Below the pieces are notes generated by a model. It was not told the origin of the DNA, did not search any database, and saw only the letters and a program-made list of their open reading frames with translations. Source: an uncultured Oscillospiraceae bacterium (GTDB lineage: Bacteria > Bacillota > Clostridia > Oscillospirales > Ruminococcaceae). Taken from it: a stretch of 64,000 nt of DNA. The stretch lies in the NCBI GenBank assembly GCA_910589145.1, contig CAJUSD010000001.1:1-64000 (forward strand). The letters run 5' to 3'. Shown piece after piece: positions 1-7,478 of this stretch; positions within the stretch are counted from its first letter, which is position 1; each line of letters starts with the position of its first letter. Both the position numbers and the translations under genes were made by a program.

Positions 1-54
1 GATTTTCTGCTTTCCAAAACTTTTAGATAAGTTTTGTATTGTGAGGATGTTCAT
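1..54 (-). CDS. ABC transporter ATP-binding protein, N-terminal fragment
   Basis: The first 18 codons of a minus-strand gene are visible, reading MNILTIQNLSKSFGKQKI, and the gene leaves the window at base 1. The pattern of a short beta strand followed by NLSKSFG is the usual opening of an ABC transporter ATPase (first strand and the aromatic A-loop region). An SD-like GGAAAGGGG overlaps the stop codon of the upstream PLDc_N gene, so the two are probably translationally coupled. ABC ATPases commonly sit beside PLDc_N membrane proteins and small HTH regulators in exporter operons. The substrate cannot be read from this fragment. Confidence 0.75.
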   Translation of the reverse strand, partial: MNILTIQNLSKSFGKQKI

Positions 55-59
55 TCGTT

Positions 60-254
60 CTACCCCTTTCCAAAGGCAAAATAAACAATCGGTCCAAAGA
101 GCAAGAGAACTACAACAATCACAAGCCACATGGCTCTGTTTCCAAAGCGATAGCGCGGATGTCGCAGAATGTGTCTTACCGCCGCCACTGCAAGAGCAAT
201 GTCTACCAACAGGACGGGAGCCAGCAAAGGCAGAATGTCAAATAAAGTGTTCAA
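60..254 (-). CDS. PLDc_N domain small membrane protein
   Basis: This is a 64-residue protein with two hydrophobic segments (about residues 5-27 and 41-59), separated by a short basic loop containing HPRYRFGNRAMW. It resembles the phospholipase D N-terminal (PLDc_N) family, which in Bacillus includes the YxlE-type membrane proteins found with ABC transporters and anti-sigma or regulatory systems. The start is TTG at 254, chosen because AGGAGG lies seven bases upstream. It is followed directly by an ABC ATPase gene and preceded by a promoter with a dyad in the spacer. A membrane accessory role in the exporter is inferred, since the family has no catalytic residues here. Confidence 0.8.
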   Translation of the reverse strand: MNTLFDILPLLAPVLLVDIALAVAAVRHILRHPRYRFGNRAMWLVIVVVLLLFGPIVYFAFGKG

Positions 255-287
255 TGTTTTACCTCCTATTTTTTTATCGTTTTAATA

Positions 288-316
288 ATATTATCATAAT
301 GATAATATAAAGTCAA
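288..316 (-). promoter_or_regulatory. Sigma-A type promoter with palindromic spacer, upstream of the PLDc_N gene
   Basis: On the minus strand there is TTGACT (311-316), a 17-base spacer and TAATAT (288-293). Bases 288-308 form a perfect 21-base palindrome with arms ATATTATCAT and ATGATAATAT around one central A, covering the -10 and most of the spacer. The same arrangement precedes the regulator gene at 922-950, so the HTH protein encoded between them is the likely repressor of both. Confidence 0.8.
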
Positions 317-349
317 TAGAAACCGCCCCACTGATTTGGGACGGTCATT

Positions 350-892
350 TTATTTGTCTGTATTTTCTGCCGGAGATACGATTACACCTATTGTCCGTAA
401 CTTACGTTCTGAGTTAGGTTTATTGTTTTTTACTGCACTGATTATCTGAGAGATGCTTGTTACAAGAGAAATCAATTCATCATCAGAGAGATATAGTGGG
501 GAAAGAGAAAACCCTGTCATATCTTTTTTGATATTGATATTCGGAGATTGACAGTATTCTTGAAACTGCTTTGCAAATCCAAAGAAATACTGCATGAAAT
601 ACTGCATATAAAGTTCGCCGGAATTTTCCTCCACCATAGTTTCCATATTGCTGTTGATATTATATGCAAGTGAATAAGTTTTTTCTAATGTACCGCGTAC
701 CTGCGTTTCTTCTACCACCTGCAAAATGCCATCGCTCAACATTTTTTTTAGATGCCGATATAAGGTAGCTTGAGGAATGTCATTATAAGTATCGGCTAAA
801 TGTCTCGCAGTTGCTTTCCCCTGTGATTGTATTTCAAGTAACAATTTACATTTCACTGGATTTGTAATACAATCCATAAGTTTATCTGTCAT
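350..892 (-). CDS. ArsR-like winged-helix transcriptional regulator
   Basis: The 180-residue product begins MTDKLMDCITNPVKCKLLLE and carries an N-terminal winged helix-turn-helix of the ArsR/HTH_20 type, including TARHLADTYNDIPQATLYRH, then a winged segment and a helical C-terminal half that may dimerise or bind ligand. A longer reading from 931 is possible, but that start lies in the promoter dyad and has no SD. The ATG at 892 is preceded by GGGAGGGAGAAGG. The gene lies upstream of, and in the same direction as, the PLDc_N/ABC genes, with its own promoter. It probably autoregulates and controls the exporter. Confidence 0.85.
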   Translation of the reverse strand: MTDKLMDCITNPVKCKLLLEIQSQGKATARHLADTYNDIPQATLYRHLKKMLSDGILQVVEETQVRGTLEKTYSLAYNINSNMETMVEENSGELYMQYFMQYFFGFAKQFQEYCQSPNINIKKDMTGFSLSPLYLSDDELISLVTSISQIISAVKNNKPNSERKLRTIGVIVSPAENTDK

Positions 893-921
893 CCTTCTCC
901 CTCCCGCATTGATATATGAAA

Positions 922-950
922 ATATTATCATTTTGATACTAAAAAGTCAA
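922..950 (-). promoter_or_regulatory. Promoter with dyad spacer for the HTH regulator
   Basis: On the minus strand TTGACT (945-950) is followed by 17 bases and TAATAT (922-927). The spacer holds an imperfect dyad (ATATTATCAT with a TTGATACTA partner) that matches the perfect palindrome at 288-308. The paired sites suggest autoregulation. Confidence 0.75.
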
Positions 951-976
951 TCGACACTTTGAACCTACTGCAATTA

Positions 977-1175
977 AAAAATGAAGAAATTAACGAACAA
1001 GAAGGACAGTCTGAGAACATTGACAGGTTTTCAGCAAAGTGCAGAAATACCTGGACTTGGCAGAATTAACACCCGCTGCCTAAAACGACATAGTAAAGGC
1101 TGTGTACATCCACGCGCCGGATATGATATATGGAACAGTGGATTGACATTTCCTATGACCTTATGGAATCCTCCC
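977..1175 (+). pseudogene. Decayed C-terminal remnant of a large serine recombinase (TnpX/DUF4368 type)
   Basis: Read in three shifting frames, this stretch gives NEEINEQEGQSENIDRFSAK, then YLDLAELTPAA, NDIVKAVYIHAPD and finally QWIDISYDLME. These match, in order, the C-terminal segment of large serine recombinases of conjugative and mobilisable elements (a DRF...LTP...VYIHAPD...IDISYDLMG pattern). An in-frame stop and at least two frameshifts break it, so it is not functional. Only the tail of the gene survives, and the N-terminal catalytic domain is absent. It lies just outside the exporter regulator promoter and suggests that a mobile element once ended here. Confidence 0.7.
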
Positions 1176-1206
1176 CACGTTTTTACTGAATGACCTACAA
1201 AATGAA

Positions 1207-1238
1207 GAAACGGCATAGCCTGCAAGCTACACCGTTTC
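1207..1238 (+). terminator. Hairpin after the recombinase remnant
   Basis: GAAACGG and CCGTTTC form the outer stem and TAGC/GCTA the inner stem, with a symmetric CA/CA bulge and a CTGCAA loop. There is no strong T run, so it may be the old terminator of the recombinase or simply an element-end structure. Confidence 0.4.
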
Positions 1239-1302
1239 CCGAAAATATTTCTAATACTGTCTTATGAGTGCCGATCTAAGTGCCTATCCTTTTTTCCTAG
1301 TA

Positions 1303-3126
1303 TCAATCAATCCTAAAGGAAACAGAACTGCTCCATTCTGAATTGTCCAAGGAGTCGTCGTCTGTACAAGCACGAACTTTAACTTCATAACTTCCAGGCT
1401 TCAAAGAATTAATCTTCTTGCTTTGTGTGCCGCGGTTAGCAGAAATACCACGAGGCTCATGCATATAATTTTTTCCATTCAAAGAAATCTGATAAAATGT
1501 TGCATCATCTACAGCACTGAAGGAAACAGTTGCAGTTGTACCCTTTACATCAACATCAATATTATCAGGAATTTCCAGCTCTCCCGAACTAACTTCAAGG
1601 GATTTGGTAGTATAAGAAGAATCGTCATACTCGCCGTCGTCGTCAATAGCTTTCATACGGATTTTCCAGGTTCCCTTTTTAATCATATCCCCATACCAGT
1701 CATAGGGATTTTCATAACTGGAAAGTTCCTGTTCATGCTGCACTATACCGGACGGGTCGAGTACCTGTATCAAATAAGTCTCGGCATTTTTGACTTCATC
1801 CCAAGTAATTGTAGTATACTCGGAACGGCGTTTAATGGAAAAGCTGGGCGCAGCCAAACGCGTGCTGCTTCCGCCGGAAGAACCGGAAGTAACCTTGATT
1901 GTTTTAGAAGTAAAAGTAGAAGGGTTGTTTTTGCTGGAACTCTTGGGATTCGCCTGAACCTGGGCTTTATAGCTGCCTTTTTGATCCAGAGGCTCTTCAA
2001 ATGTATAACTGTTTTTGCTGGTTGTTTCGCTTTCCAGCAGTTTATTGCTTGGGCTGTAAAGTTCTACCGTATAACTGGCAGCGTCATCCACATCATCCCA
2101 GGAAATTGTAAGCGTATCATCGTCAAGATCAGAGACAAGGTTTTTAGGAGCGGCAATCCGTTTTGTTAAACCTCCAACTCCGCCCCCGTTGCTTCCGCCT
2201 TTCCCTGTTACTTTAGCCCGGCGCAGATAAGAATCATAGTAATTCCCGCTTCCTAATGCCTGAACTTTAACAGTATAGGTTTCGTCATTGACAACAGAAA
2301 CATCGTCAGAAATATAAGCTGTTACATCTCCGTCCAAAGTGGCAGTTTCTACCGGACTTTCGGAGCTGTTTTCATCGACATCCCCCTCATAAATACTTAT
2401 CTTATATCCAGAAGCATGAGACACCTCATCCCAGGATATTTTAATTCGGCCGTTGGTACTGCTGGCCTGAATGACAGGGGTATCAAGCCTTGTCCCGGTT
2501 TTATTACTGGAAGAAGATACAGTAGGGGCTTTGCTTGAACTTGAGGAAGACTTCCCTATTGTAATAACTCCCTTACTGGAAGAAGATGCTTTTGATGATG
2601 ATTTAGAAGGTGCAGCCACAGAAACAGTGGAAGATTTACTGGAAGAAGGCGCAGGCTGCACAGCAGAAGATTTTGGCGGGGCAGTCGAAGATTTAGATGG
2701 CGGAGCCACCGAAGAAGACGGCTTAGGTGCAGTTGATGATTTGCTGGGAGCAGGGGCGGTCGAAGAAACAGGGGTTTTTGAAGAAGACTCAGGAACTGCT
2801 GAGGAACTGATTTCTTCGCTGTTGGAAGATTCGTCGCTGTCCGGGTCATCATCTAGGTCGTTATTTTCATCGTCTTCATTGGGATCGTCGTCAAATTCAG
2901 GGATCAGGGGACCTGCCGGGCCGGCTGGGCCATCGTCAGCGTTGGATTCTTCTGGCTCGCTGCTGGAATCGGATTCAACTGATGATGTTTCTGACGAAGA
3001 AGGCTCGTCGTCTTCGTCAGAGGCGGCATGAACCAGCAGCCCCACCACTATGGCAGAAACCACAGCTACAACTGCAAACGTTGCCCCCATAATTATATAG
3101 AGATTGCTTGATTTTTTCCGGGCCAT
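1303..3126 (-). CDS. Membrane-anchored protein with Ser/Pro-rich stalk and four FnIII-like domains
   Basis: The 607-residue product has a basic N-terminus (MARKKSS), a single membrane anchor at about residues 7-33, then a long acidic and Ser/Pro/Ala-rich stalk to about residue 211 that includes a short collagen-like GPAGPAGP. Four fibronectin type III-like repeats follow, each with a recognisable TISWDDV / TITWDEV type strand and an A-SY(T/L)-(V/I) motif. It is therefore an extracellular protein held by its N-terminus. The ATG at 3126 is chosen for GGAGAG upstream and because the TTG at 3168 has no usable spacing. It lies 60 bases after pyrE in the same direction and may be read through from it. 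The binding partner is unknown. Confidence 0.8.
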   Translation of the reverse strand: MARKKSSNLYIIMGATFAVVAVVSAIVVGLLVHAASDEDDEPSSSETSSVESDSSSEPEESNADDGPAGPAGPLIPEFDDDPNEDDENNDLDDDPDSDESSNSEEISSSAVPESSSKTPVSSTAPAPSKSSTAPKPSSSVAPPSKSSTAPPKSSAVQPAPSSSKSSTVSVAAPSKSSSKASSSSKGVITIGKSSSSSSKAPTVSSSSNKTGTRLDTPVIQASSTNGRIKISWDEVSHASGYKISIYEGDVDENSSESPVETATLDGDVTAYISDDVSVVNDETYTVKVQALGSGNYYDSYLRRAKVTGKGGSNGGGVGGLTKRIAAPKNLVSDLDDDTLTISWDDVDDAASYTVELYSPSNKLLESETTSKNSYTFEEPLDQKGSYKAQVQANPKSSSKNNPSTFTSKTIKVTSGSSGGSSTRLAAPSFSIKRRSEYTTITWDEVKNAETYLIQVLDPSGIVQHEQELSSYENPYDWYGDMIKKGTWKIRMKAIDDDGEYDDSSYTTKSLEVSSGELEIPDNIDVDVKGTTATVSFSAVDDATFYQISLNGKNYMHEPRGISANRGTQSKKINSLKPGSYEVKVRACTDDDSLDNSEWSSSVSFRID

Positions 3127-3186
3127 GCTATGTACTCTCTCCATTCTTTCCGGGGGCAGAAACGGCAACCCCCTAAATTATCTTTT

Positions 3187-3867
3187 TCATTCGCCCTTTA
3201 CACCGTACTGCTCCAAATAAGCCTCCATTTTAGCTTTCATAGCATCGTCGATATAGACCTTGCCATCTACTTCCACATTGTAAAGCGCATCTATAATTTC
3301 CCTTGCAGTAACAATTGGATAAACAGGGATTCCAAATTTTTCCTTCATCTCCTGAATAGCAGATTTATCGCCCTTTCCGCGTTCAGTACGGTCTACCGAG
3401 ATAATTACCCCAACTACTTCTACACCTTTCGCCGCAGCTGCCAACAGCGGAAGGCTTTCGCGCATAGCAGTTCCAGCAGTAATTACATCCTCAATAATTA
3501 CAACTTTATCACCATCCTGGAGTTTATATCCGACCATTGTGCCGCCTTCGCCATGATCTTTGGCTTCTTTACGGTTAAAGCAATAATTAACATCTTTTTC
3601 ATGATGGTTTGCCAAGGCGACAGCAGTTGCAACTGCCAAAGGAATTCCCTTATATGCAGGGCCGAAAAGTGCATCTATATGACCGGGAATATGCTCCATT
3701 AGACATTTTGCATAAAATTCCCCCAACCGGGCAGCTTGTGCGCCGGTCTTATAATTTCCAGTATTGATAAAATAGGGGGTTTTTCGACCACTTTTTGCTG
3801 TAAAATCCCCGAAAGTCAATACCCCGGAACGAACCATAAATTGAATAAATTCCTGTTTGTAATCCAT
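3187..3867 (-). CDS. pyrE: Orotate phosphoribosyltransferase
   Basis: This 226-residue enzyme would join orotate to PRPP to give OMP in de novo pyrimidine synthesis in the cytoplasm. The PRPP-binding motif VVIIEDVITAGTA is at about residues 122-134, preceded by the conserved GPAYKGIPLA segment near 69-78 and by KDHGEGG in the mobile catalytic loop near 103-109. The start at 3867 is preceded by AAAGGGAGG at good spacing, whereas the longer reading to 3927 enters the leader. It has its own promoter at 3944-3972 and no other pyrimidine genes beside it. Length fits the family. Confidence 0.95.
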   Translation of the reverse strand: MDYKQEFIQFMVRSGVLTFGDFTAKSGRKTPYFINTGNYKTGAQAARLGEFYAKCLMEHIPGHIDALFGPAYKGIPLAVATAVALANHHEKDVNYCFNRKEAKDHGEGGTMVGYKLQDGDKVVIIEDVITAGTAMRESLPLLAAAAKGVEVVGVIISVDRTERGKGDKSAIQEMKEKFGIPVYPIVTAREIIDALYNVEVDGKVYIDDAMKAKMEAYLEQYGVKGE

Positions 3868-3943
3868 ACAAACCTCCCTTTCTTTTCCTTTTTCACTTTT
3901 CAGATCAATATGTATCTTTCCTGACAAAACCCTTCAATTTCCT

Positions 3944-3972
3944 ATTATAGAGGAATTTTCCCAAAAAGTAAA
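3944..3972 (-). promoter_or_regulatory. pyrE promoter
   Basis: The minus strand reads TTTACT (3967-3972), 17 bases, TATAAT (3944-3949), about 75 bases before the pyrE start. Confidence 0.6.
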
Positions 3973-3984
3973 TATATAAAAAAC

Positions 3985-4090
3985 GAATATGCAGGTACGC
4001 CCTGGGGCAGATAAAAACTTGGGATCCAGGAGGTTGTGCAGCAGATTTGTACATGGCTCTGCTGCACTAAACTCCCCTGTTAAGCGGAAT
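3985..4090 (+). repeat. Dispersed intergenic repeat, copy A
   Basis: This gap between pyrE and trxB (3868-4235) holds a member of the intergenic family found also near 16.3, 20.2, 20.6, 35.3, 45.0, 49.7 and 54.6 kb. Shared blocks are GGGTACAG-like at the left end, GGCAGATAA, TCCAGG and GGTTGTGCAGC. The core is a perfect 10-base hairpin, GTGCAGCAGA with TCTGCTGCAC, at 4036-4067. The rest of the gap shows nothing else except the trxB tail. Confidence 0.6.
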
Positions 4091-4235
4091 CAATCCAGAT
4101 TACATAAAACAATATAAGGGCAAATACATTGTTTTTTTCACCAACGAATTCCAATTCACGAATGTTGTTGCCCAGTTTAGGTAACTGTATAGCCAAATTT
4201 CCAGCTTTGTCCAGCACTTAGGCTGTATTTGTAAA

Positions 4236-5153
4236 TTACATCCACTCTTTCTTTCCAATATAAGCAGCAGCCATTGATGCAGCAACAGCCCCATCAGCGG
4301 CAGCTGTCACCAATTGGCGAAGGGGCTTGATCCTGGTATCCCCCGCAGCAAATAATCCCTCGCAGGAAGTGCAGCAGTCTTCCCCAGCAATAAAATAACC
4401 AGTCTCATCCAAATTACACAAGGAAGCAAAAAGCTGATTATTAGGGGCAAGGCCAACGGCAACAAATACACCCTGAACCGGCAAAACCTCTGTTCCGCTG
4501 GGAGATTCTATCACAAGCTGTTCCGTGCGCATTTCCCCGGTAATTTTGCGTACCTGCGTCTGATAATGTACTTTAACATTAGGCGCAGCTAAAAGCTGGT
4601 CTACCGAAACCTGATGGGCGCGGAACTGGTCCCGTCGATGGATTATGTGAACTTCCCGACAAATTTTAGAGAGATAGAGGGCATCCTCAACAGCAGTATT
4701 CCCTCCACCCACAACAGCGACATCTTTTCCCTTAAAGAAAGCGCCGTCGCAGGTTGCACAGTAGGACACGCCTTTCCCCTGAAACGCCTCCTCCCCTTCA
4801 CAGCCTAGCTTACGATGGACAGCACCGTTTGCAGCAATGACTGTTTTTGCAAGCCAGGTTGTATTAGGAGTCTCAACATAAAACCAAGGATCGGATTTGG
4901 AAATAGCTGTAACTGGAGAGAATTGAATTTTTGCGCCCAACCCTTCAGCCTGCTGATGAAGGGCGTTAGCAAAATCAAACCCATTCACTCCAGGCATACC
5001 GGGATAGTTTTCAATTTCCCCAGTATTAACAATCTGCCCGCCGTACATTTTTTCCTCTAAAACAATACAGCTCAATCCACTGCGGCAGGCATAAATAGCG
5101 GCAGTCAATCCCGCTGCACCGGCACCAATAATGACAATATCTTTTTGCTGCAT
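4236..5153 (-). CDS. trxB: Thioredoxin-disulfide reductase
   Basis: The 305-residue flavoprotein transfers electrons from NADPH to thioredoxin. An FAD-binding GxGxxG motif (GAGAAG) is at residues 10-15, the redox-active CATC is at 132-135, a second nucleotide-binding motif GGGNTAVE is at 149-156, and the C-terminal GLFAAGDTR FAD motif is present. Length and order fit bacterial low-molecular-weight TrxB. The ATG at 5153 is preceded by GGGAGG seven bases upstream. It is monocistronic, with a promoter at 5203-5231. A relative acting on ferredoxin or another small thiol protein cannot be excluded. Confidence 0.93.
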   Translation of the reverse strand: MQQKDIVIIGAGAAGLTAAIYACRSGLSCIVLEEKMYGGQIVNTGEIENYPGMPGVNGFDFANALHQQAEGLGAKIQFSPVTAISKSDPWFYVETPNTTWLAKTVIAANGAVHRKLGCEGEEAFQGKGVSYCATCDGAFFKGKDVAVVGGGNTAVEDALYLSKICREVHIIHRRDQFRAHQVSVDQLLAAPNVKVHYQTQVRKITGEMRTEQLVIESPSGTEVLPVQGVFVAVGLAPNNQLFASLCNLDETGYFIAGEDCCTSCEGLFAAGDTRIKPLRQLVTAAADGAVAASMAAAYIGKKEWM

Positions 5154-5202
5154 AAAATATCCTCCCAGCCATAAGGCGGTATAAATTCCCTGTTCTGGAA
5201 CT

Positions 5203-5231
5203 ATTTTAGCATTACATAAATATTTTGTAAA
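5203..5231 (-). promoter_or_regulatory. trxB promoter
   Basis: The minus strand has TTTACA (5226-5231), a 17-base spacer and TAAAAT (5203-5208). Confidence 0.55.
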
Positions 5232-5273
5232 GAGGCATTATTTGATAGAAATCGTCAATTCTGTTACAAAAAG

Positions 5274-5311
5274 CGGGCTGAAAAAACATAAATGACAGCT
5301 TTTTCAGCCCG
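5274..5311 (-). terminator. Rho-independent terminator of the SleB-like gene
   Basis: CGGGCTGAAAAA and TTTTTCAGCCCG pair around a 14-base loop, with a T run after the stem on the minus strand. It begins 13 bases past the stop codon at 5324. Confidence 0.75.
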
Positions 5312-5323
5312 TTTTCACACAGT

Positions 5324-5800
5324 TCACTTGCAATACCAAACGTCTTCATGAATAAGTGTGGTTTCCAAAGATTGAAACCATTGCAGTTCGCGATTATTGC
5401 TCATATATCTTGGACTATAAAAGTAAAGGGCGCCGCCGGTAACGTCGGACATTTCCAGCGCATCCGAAACAGCCTGTCTAACTTTCGGCGTAACAGGCCG
5501 TTGGGAGTCATAATAGTTATGGATTGCAGTAAACTGCCCTTTCTGGTGGAGAACCTGGTATACATTATCTGGAAACAGCGGATTTTCCACACGGTTTAAG
5601 ATTACATGGGCAATTGCAATCATAGACTCTCTGGAACAATATCCTACCTCGTGCATAACAACAGCTTCAATCATTTCAATTTCCTCATCGGAAAATTCCT
5701 GCGGGATATCAGCAGCGGAAACGGTCATAGACGCCCCTGCCAAAAATACGCAGAAGACAAAAGATGCTAAAAACTGTTTTATCTGTTTCAAATGGGACAT
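5324..5800 (-). CDS. SleB/CwlJ-type cell wall hydrolase
   Basis: The 158-residue product has a signal peptide (about residues 1-29, ending near VSAA) and one Hydrolase_2 domain typical of spore-cortex lytic enzymes SleB and CwlJ. Visible family features are the opening EIEMIEAVVMHEVGYCS with its catalytic-type glutamates, IAIAHVILNR, QFTAI and GALYFYSP. It lacks the N-terminal peptidoglycan-binding domain of full SleB, so it could act in vegetative wall turnover or in germination. The SD GGAAGGAG precedes the ATG. It lies 88 bases downstream of the serpin gene in the same direction and may be co-transcribed. Confidence 0.9.
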   Translation of the reverse strand: MSHLKQIKQFLASFVFCVFLAGASMTVSAADIPQEFSDEEIEMIEAVVMHEVGYCSRESMIAIAHVILNRVENPLFPDNVYQVLHQKGQFTAIHNYYDSQRPVTPKVRQAVSDALEMSDVTGGALYFYSPRYMSNNRELQWFQSLETTLIHEDVWYCK

Positions 5801-5888
5801 TTGGAAACTCCTTCCTATCGTTTAGATTATTTTAACGATAGTCTGTCCCTGAAAACAGAAAAGTATTCACAATGTAAAAGAACTCCGT

Positions 5889-7193
5889 TTATTCAGCTTT
5901 AGGATTCTCCACAACACCGACAAAAAGCGGAATTTCCAAATTATCTTTCATGATAAGAAACGCAAAGGGACGGTCCAAATAAACTTCCCTGCGCATTGTT
6001 TCAGGAATCATAGCAGCCCTGGCCATAAACATAACAGAAGTAACTGCAGCAGCCTTTGTACCAGATTCAGAGAGTTCAATTTTTGTTTTTTGTACTACAT
6101 CGCCAATCCAAATAGGAGTTTCCTCATCAAAAAGCTTTGAAAAGTCTGCTGTACCCTCCTGAAAAGCATCCGTTACGCCTGCTTCTTTCAACAGTTCAAC
6201 AAGGGAATCCCCGCTGGAAAAGGAAAATTTGGGGAGTTTTGTATACACCTCATACCCAGAGGACGCACTTTCTAATAAAGTATCCAGGGATAACTCCTCT
6301 AATGTAAAAGCACCTGTTTTTTTAGGAAGCACAGCGGCAAAGGAATAACCATCCTGATAAGCTTTCATAAAACCAACCGCTTTATCATTTTCCATATAAA
6401 CAGATTCTTTGGAACAAAGCATTTCTGCTTGGATAGCAGAGCCATCAAAAAGGGTAAAGGCTTCCTCTTTCACCTGGGATTTGTCATAGGGTTGAATCCA
6501 AAGCCCCTCAAAGAGCAATGCATTCAACAGGGCCATAGCTGTATTGGGTTCTAAACTGCTGACAATTTCCGGTATCATACCGTCTGTATGGCCACTGGCC
6601 CATTGATTCATTCTTCCGACTGTTGACGGGCTTGTAAAATCACATTCAAAAAATTCTGCGTGATAAAAATTTTCCGCTGTGTTCCGAAACTCCTTTTTGG
6701 GGGTCAGGCTGCCTGCTTTTAAATTATTTGCCTTATCCCGATACCATACGGAATTGGCGGTTTTTAAAACAGAATCGTCCTGTAAGCTTTGATAGACTTT
6801 GTTTGTATTTTTGGTACTCATCCCTAAAAACTGTTCTATCTGTTCCAAGGTCTTACCTTCTGCACCATTGGCGGCAAGTCCGATTGCAGCATAGAGCGAA
6901 GCTGGAGACAGCATAGAGTTACCTGAATTTTCTTTCCGATACAAGTCTAAAAGCTCCGCAGCTTTTTTTAACATAGCAGACTGCATATTTTCATCCTCCT
7001 TTTTTTCTTCCGGCAAAATTGTCTGAGGCGATGACATTGTACTGTTGCTTTCATCCAGAACTTTCAAAAGCGAAGTGGGGTTTTCCTCCGTTTGGCTGGA
7101 GACGGAACTGCTGGATTCCGCCATACTCCCTGCCTGGACGCTGCATCCTGATATGAGCATTGTCATTGCAAGCAATAAGGCAATCTTTTTCAT
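5889..7193 (-). CDS. Serpin family protease inhibitor, lipoprotein
   Basis: The 434-residue product starts with a lipoprotein signal ending LISGC (Cys 17), then a Ser-rich spacer and a complete serpin fold: NSMLSPASLYAAIGLAANGA near the N-terminal region, a TANSVWYRD strand, and the family signature DRPFAFLIMKD close to the C-terminus. The reactive-centre hinge reads SGTKAAAVTSV. Counting from the hinge Gly as P15 puts Arg at P1 (MAR/AAM), which would favour trypsin-like targets. The loop is longer than usual, so that register is uncertain. As an inhibitory surface serpin it would protect the cell from host or bacterial proteases. Serpins are uncommon in bacteria but known in gut Clostridia. 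Confidence 0.93.
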   Translation of the reverse strand: MKKIALLLAMTMLISGCSVQAGSMAESSSSVSSQTEENPTSLLKVLDESNSTMSSPQTILPEEKKEDENMQSAMLKKAAELLDLYRKENSGNSMLSPASLYAAIGLAANGAEGKTLEQIEQFLGMSTKNTNKVYQSLQDDSVLKTANSVWYRDKANNLKAGSLTPKKEFRNTAENFYHAEFFECDFTSPSTVGRMNQWASGHTDGMIPEIVSSLEPNTAMALLNALLFEGLWIQPYDKSQVKEEAFTLFDGSAIQAEMLCSKESVYMENDKAVGFMKAYQDGYSFAAVLPKKTGAFTLEELSLDTLLESASSGYEVYTKLPKFSFSSGDSLVELLKEAGVTDAFQEGTADFSKLFDEETPIWIGDVVQKTKIELSESGTKAAAVTSVMFMARAAMIPETMRREVYLDRPFAFLIMKDNLEIPLFVGVVENPKAE

Positions 7194-7435
7194 AATTGTA
7201 CTTCTCCCCTATATTTAGTGTAAGCGCTGGAATAGCTGCATAAAACATAGCTATTCTTTTTCTGTTTATATAGTGATATGAATTTGTAAAATTACTGCAC
7301 TGCCGGAGAAAAAATCCTGGAATTCCAGTTCCTTCTGGTTATTATGAAGATTACAGCTTCATACAGCCTGGCTTTTATGTTTTCCTTCTTTGTTTGTACT
7401 CATTGGAATCTGCAGCTTTACTTTTCTATCAAACT

Positions 7436-7469
7436 TTAAGAGCGCCAGGTATTAACCCAACGCTCTTAA
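7436..7469 (-). terminator. ptsI terminator
   Basis: TTAAGAGCG and CGCTCTTAA form a nine-base stem just past the ptsI stop codon, and the loop contains a smaller GGGT/ACC pairing. The trailing T run is weak. The rest of the 7194-7478 gap shows only a seven-base dyad (7231-7255) in the serpin leader. Confidence 0.6.
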
Positions 7470-7478
7470 AAATCCCAC

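Noticed and set aside
981..1193. 70-residue plus-strand open frame as an independent gene
   Set aside because: It is a frame-shifted reading of the recombinase remnant. The recognisable peptides lie in the other two frames, and there is no SD.
2471..3031. 186-residue plus-strand frame opposite the Ser/Pro-rich stalk
   Set aside because: It is the antisense of a repetitive Ser/Ala codon region, rich in Leu, Glu and Asp, with no SD. It is a shadow.
4100..4294. 64-residue minus-strand frame after trxB
   Set aside because: It overlaps the end of trxB in another frame, has no SD and resembles nothing.
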